Assembly (NCBI RefSeq): GCF_004134825.1
Contig: NZ_SDPN01000012.1
Location: forward strand, 1 to 64,000
Reading direction: 5' to 3'
DNA length: 64,000 nt
Origin: Agromyces albus
GTDB taxonomy: Bacteria; Actinomycetota; Actinomycetes; Actinomycetales; Microbacteriaceae
The notes under the pieces are model-generated. The model ran no database searches, was not told the DNA's origin, and saw only the letters and a program-made list of their open reading frames with translations. A program made the position numbers and the translations under genes. Shown piece after piece: positions 26,709-35,307 of this stretch (its first letter is position 1; each line of letters starts with the position of its first letter).

Positions 26709-28052
26709 TCACGCGAAGCCGAAGAGGAGCGGCACGACGAGCACGACCACCAACACCCAGCCCGCGAACACCGGGAGATATCCGGTCTGCCACCGCTCGA
26801 GCCGCACCGCCGGCGCCTTCCCCGCGAGCAGGCGGGCGATGAGCCATGCCGTCACCACAAGGTTCACGAGCAGCACGACGTTCAGCCCGAGCGCTGCCAC
26901 GCGGTTGGCGGTGAATCCGAACTCGCCCACGCGGGCGAGCATCGAGCCGAGCACGAGAACGTCGAGCACGACGGCGGCGATGACCGCCACCAGGCGGAGC
27001 ACATCCATCAAGCCGGCCGGGCGGTTCGTGTCACGCGCCGAGATGCCGTAGACCACGAGGCCGAGAACGACGAGCAGGAGCACGTCGAACACGGTCAGCA
27101 GGTCGCGGTCGAAGTCGCGCCCGACGCCGGCCACGAGGTATCCGATCGCCGAGACCAGCAGCATGACGGCGAACAACGGCGTGAAGATGGCGGTGAGCAC
27201 CGGCGCCAGATTCTCGATGACGCTCTTCTTCTCCTCGACGAGCCAGGCTGCCACGACCACGGCTCCCGCGGCTCCCGATGGAACCACCCAGGTCATGACC
27301 TCCTGGATCGCGCCGGGGGCGATCGGGGTGAGCACGAGGCCGGTCAGGCCGAGCAGCACCGCGCCGCCGAGGGCGATCAGCGCATAGTAGATCGCCCACT
27401 CGCCGGTGAATCGGATGAAATCCATGCGCCGGGCAGCTGAACGCAGGTCTCCCCCGACGTAGGCGACACCCACAACGAACCAGAGCGCGAACGGGAGATG
27501 AATCGCGACGAGCAGGTCGGTGCTCGAACCCGGAGGAAACGGGAAGACGTTGACGGCCACTGCGAGCACGGCCACCGCCCCGACGAGGCCCACGGCCGGT
27601 CTCCGCGGCATCCGTCTCACCACCGCGAAGTACGCGGCGAGCACCGGCAGCACGAAGAGGCTGAGATCGCGCAGGAACCACGGGCTGCTCGAGCCGGGAA
27701 CCTGCGCGAGAAGGCGAGCAACCTGGATGAGCACGGCGGTGAGCACGGCGAAACCGAGCATCGTCAGCACCGACTGGCGCCCGCTCTCGTCAGGGTGCGA
27801 CATCACGAGCTGCTTCCAGAGCCGATCGCTGTGCTCACGAGCGAACTCCGCGGTGATGAGGTCCACTTCACCGAGCCGCTTGACCGCGATGAGGAAGGCC
27901 TCATCGCCCGAGAGTCCGGCGCTCTCGAGCTCTTCGATCTGCTCCCGCAGATGGCCTTCGAGCTCGTCGGCGTCGCCTCCGTCGACCGCACGACCCCGAA
28001 GGACCGCGGCGCGCCATCGGTCGATCTGGTGCTCGACGGAATCCATGCTCAT
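26709..28052 (-). CDS. Multi-span membrane protein with permease-prefix (HAAS-like) N-terminus
   Basis: 447 residues from the ATG at 28052, which overlaps the PadR stop codon (ATGA). The N-terminal 90 residues (VEHQIDRWRAAVL, then ELEGHLREQIEELESAGLSGDEAFLIAVKRLG) are the cytoplasmic helical prefix often found in PadR-linked membrane proteins. About ten membrane spans follow. No enzyme motif is visible. Such PadR-coupled proteins are thought to act in envelope stress or regulation of permeases, but the function here is unknown. Confidence 0.8.
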   Translation of the reverse strand: MSMDSVEHQIDRWRAAVLRGRAVDGGDADELEGHLREQIEELESAGLSGDEAFLIAVKRLGEVDLITAEFAREHSDRLWKQLVMSHPDESGRQSVLTMLGFAVLTAVLIQVARLLAQVPGSSSPWFLRDLSLFVLPVLAAYFAVVRRMPRRPAVGLVGAVAVLAVAVNVFPFPPGSSTDLLVAIHLPFALWFVVGVAYVGGDLRSAARRMDFIRFTGEWAIYYALIALGGAVLLGLTGLVLTPIAPGAIQEVMTWVVPSGAAGAVVVAAWLVEEKKSVIENLAPVLTAIFTPLFAVMLLVSAIGYLVAGVGRDFDRDLLTVFDVLLLVVLGLVVYGISARDTNRPAGLMDVLRLVAVIAAVVLDVLVLGSMLARVGEFGFTANRVAALGLNVVLLVNLVVTAWLIARLLAGKAPAVRLERWQTGYLPVFAGWVLVVVLVVPLLFGFA

Positions 28053-28396
28053 GCCCCTGTCACCGGAACTGCCATTCCCCACAGCCCGCCAAGAGTGCGG
28101 GTCGCGGTGTCCCACTGCCGCCGCTGCTCTGTCAGCTGGGCGCGACCGGCCTCGGTGATCTCGTAGTAGCGGCGGCGCCTGCCCTCGGGCGAGACGCCCC
28201 ACTCGGCGCGGATGCAGCCCATTCGCTCGAGCCGGTGGAGCAGCGGATACAGCATGCCGTCGGTCCATTCGAGATCGCCGCCGGAGAGCTCACGGACCCG
28301 CTTGAGGATCGCGTAGCCGTAGCTCGTGCCCTCGACGAGGATCGCAAGCACGAGCGGTGTCGCCATCGCGGCCACCAGGTCTTTGTCGATGTTCAT
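28049..28396 (-). CDS. PadR-family transcriptional regulator
   Basis: 115 residues from the ATG at 28396, with GGGGG just upstream. A winged helix is visible: ATPLVLAILVEGTSYGYAILKRVRELSGG, then TDGMLYPLLHRLERMGCI and the wing GRRRRYYEITEAG, all typical of PadR. It is coupled to the membrane-protein gene at 26709 (ATGA overlap) and probably represses this two-gene operon. A -10-like TATACT lies on the minus strand at about 28421-28426, where a PadR dimer could bind. Confidence 0.92.
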   Translation of the reverse strand: MNIDKDLVAAMATPLVLAILVEGTSYGYAILKRVRELSGGDLEWTDGMLYPLLHRLERMGCIRAEWGVSPEGRRRRYYEITEAGRAQLTEQRRQWDTATRTLGGLWGMAVPVTGA

Positions 28397-28500
28397 GACA
28401 CCCCCGATCCCATCAACACCAGTATACCTTGCGGCTCTATGTATCGCTGATCTAGGTGTCGTGGCGGCAGACAAGCCGCAAGACCGGGTTAACACAAGAA

Positions 28501-28530
28501 GACCCCGTCCTTCTCTCGAAGGACGGGGTC
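28501..28530 (-). terminator. Terminator after tRNA-Asn
   Basis: Perfect 13-bp stem GACCCCGTCCTTC-N4-GAAGGACGGGGTC beginning six bases beyond the tRNA-Asn 3' end on the minus strand, followed by TTCTTGT. Strong hairpin with a weak T-rich tail. Confidence 0.8.
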
Positions 28531-28535
28531 TGCGG

Positions 28536-28608
28536 CTCCCCCACTTGGACTCGAACCAAGAACCTATCGGTTAACAGCCGATTGCTCTGCCAATTGAGCT
28601 ATGGAGGA
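28536..28608 (-). tRNA. tRNA-Asn (anticodon GUU)
   Basis: 73 bases forming a full cloverleaf on the minus strand: acceptor TCCTCCA with TGGGGGA, D arm AGCTCAATTGGCAGAGC, anticodon arm ATCGG-CTGTTAA-CCGAT with anticodon GTT, and T loop GTTCGAG. The discriminator base is G. CCA is not encoded. Confidence 0.96.
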
Positions 28609-28690
28609 TCGCTTGTTCAGCATCGATACTCTAGCAAAGGGAGTGCCCGACTCCCAATTCGTGCCGGGCCCCGAGCGGCCGCGGCATCCG

Positions 28691-29548
28691 TCATGCCAAC
28701 GGGCCTGAGTCGAGCTCGTCGATCACCGCGTGTCCGGCGTCGAGCGCACCCGCGAGTGCCATGACATACGGATGCCGCGGATCGTCGAAGACCTCGTCGA
28801 TCGTGCCGATCGCGGCGAGCTCGCCTTTGTCGAGCACGGCGATGCGATCGGCGGTGCGACGCAGTACGGGCAGGTCATGGCTGATGATGATCGCCGAGAA
28901 CGTGTGCTGCTCGCGCAGGTCGCGGATGAGCTGGGCGACCGCGTCACGCACGGTGAGATCGATGCCGGCGGTCGGCTCGTCGGCGATGAGCACCGACGGG
29001 CCGAGCACGAGCGCACGGGCGAGCGCGACGCGCTGACGCTGGCCGCCGCTCAGCTCGTAGGGGAAGCGATCGAGCATGCCGAGCGGCAGCCGCACGCTGT
29101 CGATCATCGTCGCCACCCGGTTCGTGAGCGCGTGGCGGTTGTACCGACGGTCGCGTTCGAGAATCGGTTCGCCGACGATCTCGGCGACCGTGCGGTCGGG
29201 CGGCAGGCTCGACGCGGCATCCTGCGGCAGATACCCGACGTGGAAGCGGTACTCGGGAACCTTTCGCTTGGGCAGGCCCCGCAGTTGGTGGCCGAGCACC
29301 GTCGCCTCGCCGCCCGTGATCACCGGTCGCACGTCGCCGGTGCGCGGCTCGAAGGCGACGCCGGAGAGCACCTTCGCGAGGGTGCTCTTGCCGCTTCCGG
29401 CGCTGCCGAGCATTCCGAGCACCTCGCCGGGCGCGACCCTCAACGAGATCCCGTGCAGCGCGACGTGGGCGGCACTCGCTCCATGGGCGGGGTATTCGAT
29501 CGAGAGATCGCTCAGCACGATGGGATAGCGGTGCGCGGCACCGGTCAT
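28691..29548 (-). CDS. ABC transporter ATP-binding protein, additional subunit of the Dpp-type operon
   Basis: 285 residues. The ATG overlaps the stop codon of the fused ATPase gene by one base. Walker A is GSAGSGKST, signature LSGGQRQRV, Walker B VLIADEP and H-loop SHDL. The family-specific C-terminal segment DPRHPYVMALAGAL marks it as an oligopeptide-type ATPase. The neighbouring gene already encodes two ATPase domains, so this third one is more than a canonical Dpp transporter needs. It could be an alternative partner or serve another permease. Confidence 0.88.
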   Translation of the reverse strand: MTGAAHRYPIVLSDLSIEYPAHGASAAHVALHGISLRVAPGEVLGMLGSAGSGKSTLAKVLSGVAFEPRTGDVRPVITGGEATVLGHQLRGLPKRKVPEYRFHVGYLPQDAASSLPPDRTVAEIVGEPILERDRRYNRHALTNRVATMIDSVRLPLGMLDRFPYELSGGQRQRVALARALVLGPSVLIADEPTAGIDLTVRDAVAQLIRDLREQHTFSAIIISHDLPVLRRTADRIAVLDKGELAAIGTIDEVFDDPRHPYVMALAGALDAGHAVIDELDSGPLA

Positions 29549-31236
29549 CAGCCCGCCTCCCGAATGCGCCGGAGTTCCGCGCGGCGCTCGGCCTGGGCGA
29601 CCGGGTCGGGTACCGGGAGGGATGCGAGCAGGCGCTGGGTATACGGATGCTTCGGAGCTCCGAGCACCTCGGCACCGGTGCCCTCCTCGACGAGCGACCC
29701 GCGGTAGAGCACGCCGATGCGATCGGCGAGCAGGTCGACCACGGCGAGGTCGTGACTGATGAAGAGCGACGCGAAGCCGAACTCGCGCTGGAGTTCGGCG
29801 AACAGCTCGAGCACGCGCGCCTGCACGGAGACGTCGAGCGCCGAGGTCGGCTCATCGGCGATGAGCAGTTCGGGTTCGAGCGCGAGCGCCCGCGCGAGGC
29901 TGGCACGCTGTCGCTGGCCGCCGCTCAACTCGTGAGGGTAGCGGTCGCCGTACGCGCGTGGGAGCTGCACGGCCTCGAGCAGCTCGTTCACCCGTGCTCG
30001 GGCTGCATTGGCGTCTTTCGCCCGGCCGTGGATGATGAGCGGCTCGGCGACGCACTCCGCGATCGTCAGGAGCGGGTTGAAGCTCGACGCCGGGTCTTGG
30101 AACACGAATCCGAGCCGACTGCGGAGCGGACGGAAATTCCGCTCGCGGATGCCGTTCATCTCCGCGCCGAGTACCTGCAGCGATCCTCCGGTGACCTTCG
30201 TGAGCCCGGCGATCGCACGGCCGATGGTCGTCTTGCCCGAGCCGGACTCGCCGACGAGACCGAGCACCTCCCCCGGTCGGATGACGAAGTCGACCCCATC
30301 GACGGCGCGGAACCCGGGCCGGCCGAATCGGCCCGGATACGAGATCTCGAGTCCGCGCGCCTCGACGACGGGGGTCAGCTCGGCCCAGCCCGCGGCCCGC
30401 GCGGCCACGCGTTCGACCGCGCTCGCGGCACCGTGACCCACGTACGGCACGGCGGCGAGCAAGGCCTTCGTGTAGTCGGCTTGCGGAGCCGAGAACAACG
30501 TCTCGACGTCGGCCTGCTCGACGACGTTGCCCTCGTACATCACCGCGACGCGATCGGCGAGATCGGCGACGACGCCCATGTTGTGGGTGATCAGCACGAT
30601 CGCCGTGCCGAACTCATCCCGGCATTTCCGAAGCAGATCGAGGATCTCCGCCTGTACCGTCACGTCGAGCGCGGTGGTGGGCTCGTCAGCCACGATCAGG
30701 CCAGGGTCGAGCACGAGCGCCATGGCGATGACCACGCGCTGCTTCTGCCCGCCCGAGAACTGGTGCGGATAGTGATCGACACGTTCCTCGGGGTCGGGAA
30801 TGCCGACGCGTCGCAGGATGTCGATCGCCTTCGCGCGCGCCTCCTTCTTGGAGACGTCGCCGTGGGCGCGAATGCCCTCCATGATCTGCCAGCCCACGGT
30901 GTAGACCGGATTCAGCGCGGTCGACGGCTCCTGGAACACCATGGCGACGTCGGTGCCGCGCACTTCGCGGAGCTGGTGCGTCGAGAGGTTGATGATGTCG
31001 GTCTCGCGGGTGCCCTCACGGTTCGAGAGCACCACCGCGCCGCTGGTCGTCGCCGTCTCGGGCAGGAGCCCGAGGATGGTCTTCGCCGTGACCGTCTTGC
31101 CGCTGCCGGACTCGCCCACGATCGCGAGCACCTCACCGCGGGCGACCGACAGCGAGACGTCGTCGACCGCCTTGACCGCCCCGGCATCCGTCGCGAACGA
31201 GACGCCGAGGTTCCTGATGTCGACCACCGTGCTCAT
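29548..31236 (-). CDS. Fused double ATPase of an oligopeptide ABC transporter (DppD-DppF type)
   Basis: 562 residues. ATG start overlapping the permease stop codon (ATGA). Two complete ATPase domains lie in one chain. The first has Walker [10 protein letters not shown] (about residue 41), signature FSGGQKQRV and [12 protein letters not shown]; the second has GESGSGKTT (about residue 337), LSGGQRQRA and [12 protein letters not shown]. The order matches DppD then DppF. It energises the permeases encoded directly upstream. Fused DppD-DppF proteins are common in Actinobacteria. Confidence 0.94.
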   Translation of the reverse strand: MSTVVDIRNLGVSFATDAGAVKAVDDVSLSVARGEVLAIVGESGSGKTVTAKTILGLLPETATTSGAVVLSNREGTRETDIINLSTHQLREVRGTDVAMVFQEPSTALNPVYTVGWQIMEGIRAHGDVSKKEARAKAIDILRRVGIPDPEERVDHYPHQFSGGQKQRVVIAMALVLDPGLIVADEPTTALDVTVQAEILDLLRKCRDEFGTAIVLITHNMGVVADLADRVAVMYEGNVVEQADVETLFSAPQADYTKALLAAVPYVGHGAASAVERVAARAAGWAELTPVVEARGLEISYPGRFGRPGFRAVDGVDFVIRPGEVLGLVGESGSGKTTIGRAIAGLTKVTGGSLQVLGAEMNGIRERNFRPLRSRLGFVFQDPASSFNPLLTIAECVAEPLIIHGRAKDANAARARVNELLEAVQLPRAYGDRYPHELSGGQRQRASLARALALEPELLIADEPTSALDVSVQARVLELFAELQREFGFASLFISHDLAVVDLLADRIGVLYRGSLVEEGTGAEVLGAPKHPYTQRLLASLPVPDPVAQAERRAELRRIREAG

Positions 31237-32306
31237 CGTCTGACCTCGATCCCGTGCTCGTCGAACGATTGGCCGTCTTCGAGGCCCGCGAGGCCTCCAG
31301 GACCCGCCGTGAGCGTGCCGCCCGGCACGACCGACGTCGCGGCGACCTCGCCGGATGCCTGCGCGACGCGGCGACGGCCGCGGAGTCGCGGATCGGCCAG
31401 GTCGTTGAGGCTCTCACCGACGAGGGTGATGCCGAGCACCGTGAAGACGATGGCGGCGCCCGGGAAGAAGGCCGTCCACCAGATGCCACTCGTGACATCC
31501 GATTGCGCCTTGAACAGGTCGTACCCCCACTCGGCTGCCGCCGTGGGCTCGATGCCGAAGCCGAGGAAGCCCAGTGCAGCGAGGGTCAGGATAGCCTCGG
31601 ACGAGTTGAGCGTGATGATGAGCGGGAGGGTGCGTGTGGCATTGCGGAAGACGTGCTTGAACACGATCCGGGAGTTCGAGGCGCCGAGCACCTTCGCCGA
31701 TTCGACGAACGCCTCGGCTTTGATCCGCACCGTCTCGGCCCGGATCACCCGGAAGTACTGCGGGATGAAGACGACCGTGATCGACCCCGCCGCCGCGAGC
31801 ACGCCGCCCCACAGGTTGGATTGCCCCTGCGAGATGACGATCGACAGCACGATGGCGAGCAGCAGCGACGGGAAGGCGTAGATCGCATCGCACACGACGA
31901 CGAGCACGCGATCGAGCCAGCCGCCGAAGTACCCGGAGAAGAGGCCGAGCGCGACGCCGATGAAGATCGAGAGGACCACGGCGATGACGATCACGAGGAT
32001 CGCGGTCTGGGTGCCCCAGATCACGCGAGAGAACACGTCGTAGCCGCCGACCGTGGTGCCGAACAGGTGTTCGGGCGAAGGCGGCTGCTGTGTGCCGAAC
32101 GACCCCGACTCGTCTTTGCGCTGCGCGAAGCCGTATGGGGCGATGAGCGGCGCGACGATCGAGCAGAGGATGAACACCGCGACCATGACGAGACCGGCGA
32201 CGAGCATGCCACGCTGCAGGCCCATGCTCTGCCGGAGCTGGTGCACGATCGGGAGCCGATCGCGCAGCGGGCGACGACGCACGGGAGTGGCGGATGCCGC
32301 GGTCAT
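31233..32306 (-). CDS. Oligopeptide ABC transporter permease, DppC type
   Basis: 357 residues, ATG start. A first membrane span (about residues 33-55) and the periplasmic segment typical of DppC are followed by five more spans. The coupling loop reads KAEAFVESAKVLGASNSRIVFKH. The C-terminal tail after the last span is longer than usual and may be disordered. It sits between DppB and the double ATPase with one to four-base spacings, so the operon is tightly coupled. Confidence 0.93.
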   Translation of the reverse strand: MTAASATPVRRRPLRDRLPIVHQLRQSMGLQRGMLVAGLVMVAVFILCSIVAPLIAPYGFAQRKDESGSFGTQQPPSPEHLFGTTVGGYDVFSRVIWGTQTAILVIVIAVVLSIFIGVALGLFSGYFGGWLDRVLVVVCDAIYAFPSLLLAIVLSIVISQGQSNLWGGVLAAAGSITVVFIPQYFRVIRAETVRIKAEAFVESAKVLGASNSRIVFKHVFRNATRTLPLIITLNSSEAILTLAALGFLGFGIEPTAAAEWGYDLFKAQSDVTSGIWWTAFFPGAAIVFTVLGITLVGESLNDLADPRLRGRRRVAQASGEVAATSVVPGGTLTAGPGGLAGLEDGQSFDEHGIEVRR

Positions 32307-32307
32307 G

Positions 32308-33402
32308 TCAGTACCTCACCCTCGGGTCGATGAACGCCGCGATGATGTCGACGATGAAGTTCGTGAGGGCGACGATCACGGCGAGCAGCACCACGATGCC
32401 CTGGACGGCGACGAAGTCACGCGATTCGAGGAACTCGGCGAGGATGAAGCCGAGGCCCTTCCACTCGAATGTCGTCTCGGTGAGCACTGCGCCCGAGAGG
32501 AGCAGTGCTATCTGCAGGCCGATGACGGTGACGATAGGGATCAGCGCCGGCCGATAAGCGTGCTTGCGGAGCAACCGTGACTCGGCCACTCCGCGGGAAC
32601 GCGCGGCGTCGACGTAGTCGGTCGAGAGCGTGCCGATCACGTTCGTGCGCACGAGCCGGAGGAAGATGCCGCCCGTGAGCAGGCCGAGGGCGATCGCCGG
32701 CAGCACGGCGTGCGCGAGCACGTCGCCGAGCACGCCCGGGTCGCCGGTCATGAGTGCGTCGATCGTGTAAATGCTCGTCTTGTTCGGGAGGACCTGCATC
32801 TGCAGTTCGGCGCCCACGCTCGCCCGCCCGGCGACGGGAAGCCACTTGAGCCACACCGCGAAGATGAGCTTCAGCAGGAGGCCGGCGAAGAAGATCGGCA
32901 CGGCGTACCAGAGGATCGCGAGCACGCGGAACACCGCGTCCTGCGGCTTGTCGCGGTGATAGGCCGCGAGGCGCCCGAGCGGGATGCCGACCGCGAAGGC
33001 GACGATGAGCGAGTAGGCAACGAGCTCGAACGTCGCCGGCCCGTACGTGAAGAGCACATCGATGACCGGACGGTTCGTCGTGAGCGTCGAACCGAAGTTG
33101 AAGGTCGCCACCTGGCCGAGGTATTCGAAGTACTGGATGAAGAGCGGCCGGTCGTAGCCTGCAGCCTCACGGAGCGCGGCAAGGGCCTCGGGTCCGAGTC
33201 GCCCGCCCTGTGCGGCGGTGATCGGATCGCCCGTCGTTCGCATCAGGAAGAAGACGAGGGTGACGAGGATGAAGATCGTCGGGAAGATCAGCAGGAATCG
33301 GACGAGCAGATAGCGTCCGAATCCACCGCCCTGCGACTTCGGCTTCGGTCGGCCAGCGGTGGGTGCTCCCTCGCTGACGGGTGCGGTGTCAAGTGTGCTC
33401 AT
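32308..33402 (-). CDS. Oligopeptide ABC transporter permease, DppB type
   Basis: 364 residues from the ATG at 33402, which has GAGGA 5 bases upstream; a longer frame to 33471 covers the intercistronic hairpin. An N-terminal cytoplasmic tail of about 35 residues precedes the first span (LVRFLLIFPTIFILVTLVFF), followed by the large external loop with ALREAAGYDRPLFIQYFEYLGQ and five further spans. The coupling loop is DYVDAARSRGVAESRLLRKH. It forms the channel with DppC downstream. Confidence 0.94.
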   Translation of the reverse strand: MSTLDTAPVSEGAPTAGRPKPKSQGGGFGRYLLVRFLLIFPTIFILVTLVFFLMRTTGDPITAAQGGRLGPEALAALREAAGYDRPLFIQYFEYLGQVATFNFGSTLTTNRPVIDVLFTYGPATFELVAYSLIVAFAVGIPLGRLAAYHRDKPQDAVFRVLAILWYAVPIFFAGLLLKLIFAVWLKWLPVAGRASVGAELQMQVLPNKTSIYTIDALMTGDPGVLGDVLAHAVLPAIALGLLTGGIFLRLVRTNVIGTLSTDYVDAARSRGVAESRLLRKHAYRPALIPIVTVIGLQIALLLSGAVLTETTFEWKGLGFILAEFLESRDFVAVQGIVVLLAVIVALTNFIVDIIAAFIDPRVRY

Positions 33403-33424
33403 GGAATCCTCGGGGTACAGGGGA

Positions 33425-33458
33425 ACGGGGGCGACCCGCGGTAGCAGATCGCCCCCGT
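33425..33458 (-). terminator. Hairpin between oligopeptide-binding protein and permease genes
   Basis: Perfect 10-bp stem ACGGGGGCGA-N14-TCGCCCCCGT about 28 bases beyond the binding-protein stop codon, no T-tract. It probably stabilises the binding-protein message and limits read-through, as at 13274. Confidence 0.6.
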
Positions 33459-33486
33459 CGTCGAGCTTCAACGACTCTAGCTGGAA

Positions 33487-35118
33487 CTAGCCCTTCGACA
33501 GAACGGCGTACCGGAACTTGAACGAGCCGTCGAGGGTGTCTTCGGCCCCTTCGATGTCGGTTCCGACCACGGCGACCTGGGCGCCCTGCATGTACGGGAT
33601 CGTGGAGAGGTCGGCCGCGACCTTCTCCTGGATCTCGCCGATGAGCGCCTCGCGCTCGGCCGGGTCCTGCGTGACCGCCTGCTCGAGGATCAGGTCGTTC
33701 ACCTCGGGGTTGTCGTAGTGGTTCACGAGGAAGTTCTCCTTGAGGAAGAACGGCGTGAGGTAGTTGTCGGCATCCGAGTAGTCGGGGAACCAGCCCATCT
33801 GGAAGATGGAGTACAGGTCGGCGACGCGGTCCTCGGAATACTGGACCCACTCGGTGGACTGCAGGTTCACCGTGAACAGGCCGCTCTCCTCGAGGTTCTC
33901 CTTGATGACGGCGTACTCATCGCTCGACGACGGTCCGTAGCGCTCGGCCACGTACTGGATGTTGAGCTCGAGCGGGGTCGTGACGCCGGCCGTCGAGAGC
34001 CGCTCGGCTGCCCGGTCGGGATCGGGTGCGCCGTTGCCGTCGCCGTACAACTCTTTCAGCGCCTCGTTCGCGCCCGCGAGTCCCTCGGGTACGTAGGAGT
34101 ACAGGGGCGTGAAGGTGCCCTTGTAGACGTCTTCCGAGATGGCATTCCGGTCGATGAGGTCGGCGATCGCCTGGCGGACGGCGAGCGCCTTGGCCGGGTC
34201 GGCCTCAGCGGTCGTGGCACCGAACGGCATGGTGTTGAAGTTGAACACCAGGTAGCGGATCTCGCCACCGGGGCCGTCGACGACCTGGACGTTGTCGTTG
34301 CCGCGGAGGTCTTCGATGTCGGTCGCACTGAGGGTGCGGTTCGCGACGTCGATGTTGCCCTCCTGCACGTCGAGCTTGAGGTTCGACGCGTCGGTGTAGT
34401 ACTTGACGTTCACGGTCTCGGTCTTCGCCGGGGCGAGGAGTCCCTTGTAGTCGGGGTTCGCCTTGTACGAGATGAGGTTGTTGAAGTCGTAACTCGTGAT
34501 GACGTACGGCCCGGCGAACGCGTTCGCCTCGACGATCTCGTCGTCGGGAGTGAGCTCGTCGGCCGCGAACACCTCGTCATCGACGATCGCGCCGGGGAAG
34601 CTCGTGAGGATCTGCGGGAAGACCTGATCGTTCTCCGCCTTCAGGTTGAAGACGACGGTCGTGTCGTCGGGGGCGTCGACGCTGTCGAGGTTGTAGAGCA
34701 GCGACGACGGGCCGTTCGGGTCCGCGATGGCGAGCTGGCGGTCGAAGGTGAACTTCACGTCGGCGGAGGTGAGGTCGTTGCCATTCGCCCACTTGAGGCC
34801 CTCGGGGAGGGTGACCGTGTACTCGCTCGGCGAGGTGAACTCGGCCGACTCTGCGAGGTCGGGCACCACTTCGGTGCTCTGGTAGTCGGTGTTCAACAGG
34901 TACGGGAAGACCTGCGTGTGCACCGCGAGCGAACCGTTGTCGTACGAACCGGCCGGGTCGAGCGCCGTGACCTGCTCGGTGGTGCCGATGGTCAGCGTGC
35001 CGCCGCCGGTGTCGCCGTCGTCGCCGCCGGGGGCGCAACCCGCGAGAGCGAGCGCTGCCACCGAGACACCGGCTGCCGCGATGAGGCCGCGACGCCGGTT
35101 CGTGGATGCGGATCTCAT
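33487..35118 (-). CDS. Oligopeptide/dipeptide-binding lipoprotein, family 5
   Basis: 543 residues. ATG start with GAGG about 10 bases upstream. The lipoprotein signal peptide has NRRR, a hydrophobic core (LIAAAGVSVAALAL) and lipobox LAGC, so it is anchored on the outer face of the membrane. The mature part is a family-5 binding protein with EYTVTLPEGLKWANG and other usual regions. First gene of a five-gene transporter operon. No glycosidase is near, so peptides are the more likely cargo than in the 13319 system. The promoter must lie in the 189-base gap to 35307, which has an AT-rich stretch near 35230 but no clear consensus. Confidence 0.93.
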   Translation of the reverse strand: MRSASTNRRRGLIAAAGVSVAALALAGCAPGGDDGDTGGGTLTIGTTEQVTALDPAGSYDNGSLAVHTQVFPYLLNTDYQSTEVVPDLAESAEFTSPSEYTVTLPEGLKWANGNDLTSADVKFTFDRQLAIADPNGPSSLLYNLDSVDAPDDTTVVFNLKAENDQVFPQILTSFPGAIVDDEVFAADELTPDDEIVEANAFAGPYVITSYDFNNLISYKANPDYKGLLAPAKTETVNVKYYTDASNLKLDVQEGNIDVANRTLSATDIEDLRGNDNVQVVDGPGGEIRYLVFNFNTMPFGATTAEADPAKALAVRQAIADLIDRNAISEDVYKGTFTPLYSYVPEGLAGANEALKELYGDGNGAPDPDRAAERLSTAGVTTPLELNIQYVAERYGPSSSDEYAVIKENLEESGLFTVNLQSTEWVQYSEDRVADLYSIFQMGWFPDYSDADNYLTPFFLKENFLVNHYDNPEVNDLILEQAVTQDPAEREALIGEIQEKVAADLSTIPYMQGAQVAVVGTDIEGAEDTLDGSFKFRYAVLSKG

Positions 35119-35307
35119 ATCCGTCTACCTCTTCCTGTCAGGAATGAAGCGCGCAGCAGCGAACCGCGGCGCGTTCTCGTATACCCCAGACCTAGCACAA
35201 CGAGGCCCGGATGTTGCATCGAGGGCCGTCGAAACGGAGGAATATTTACCGATCTGCAATCTTCCACGCACACGATCCGCGTTGAACGCCCCGTTGACGG
35301 ACGGAAG

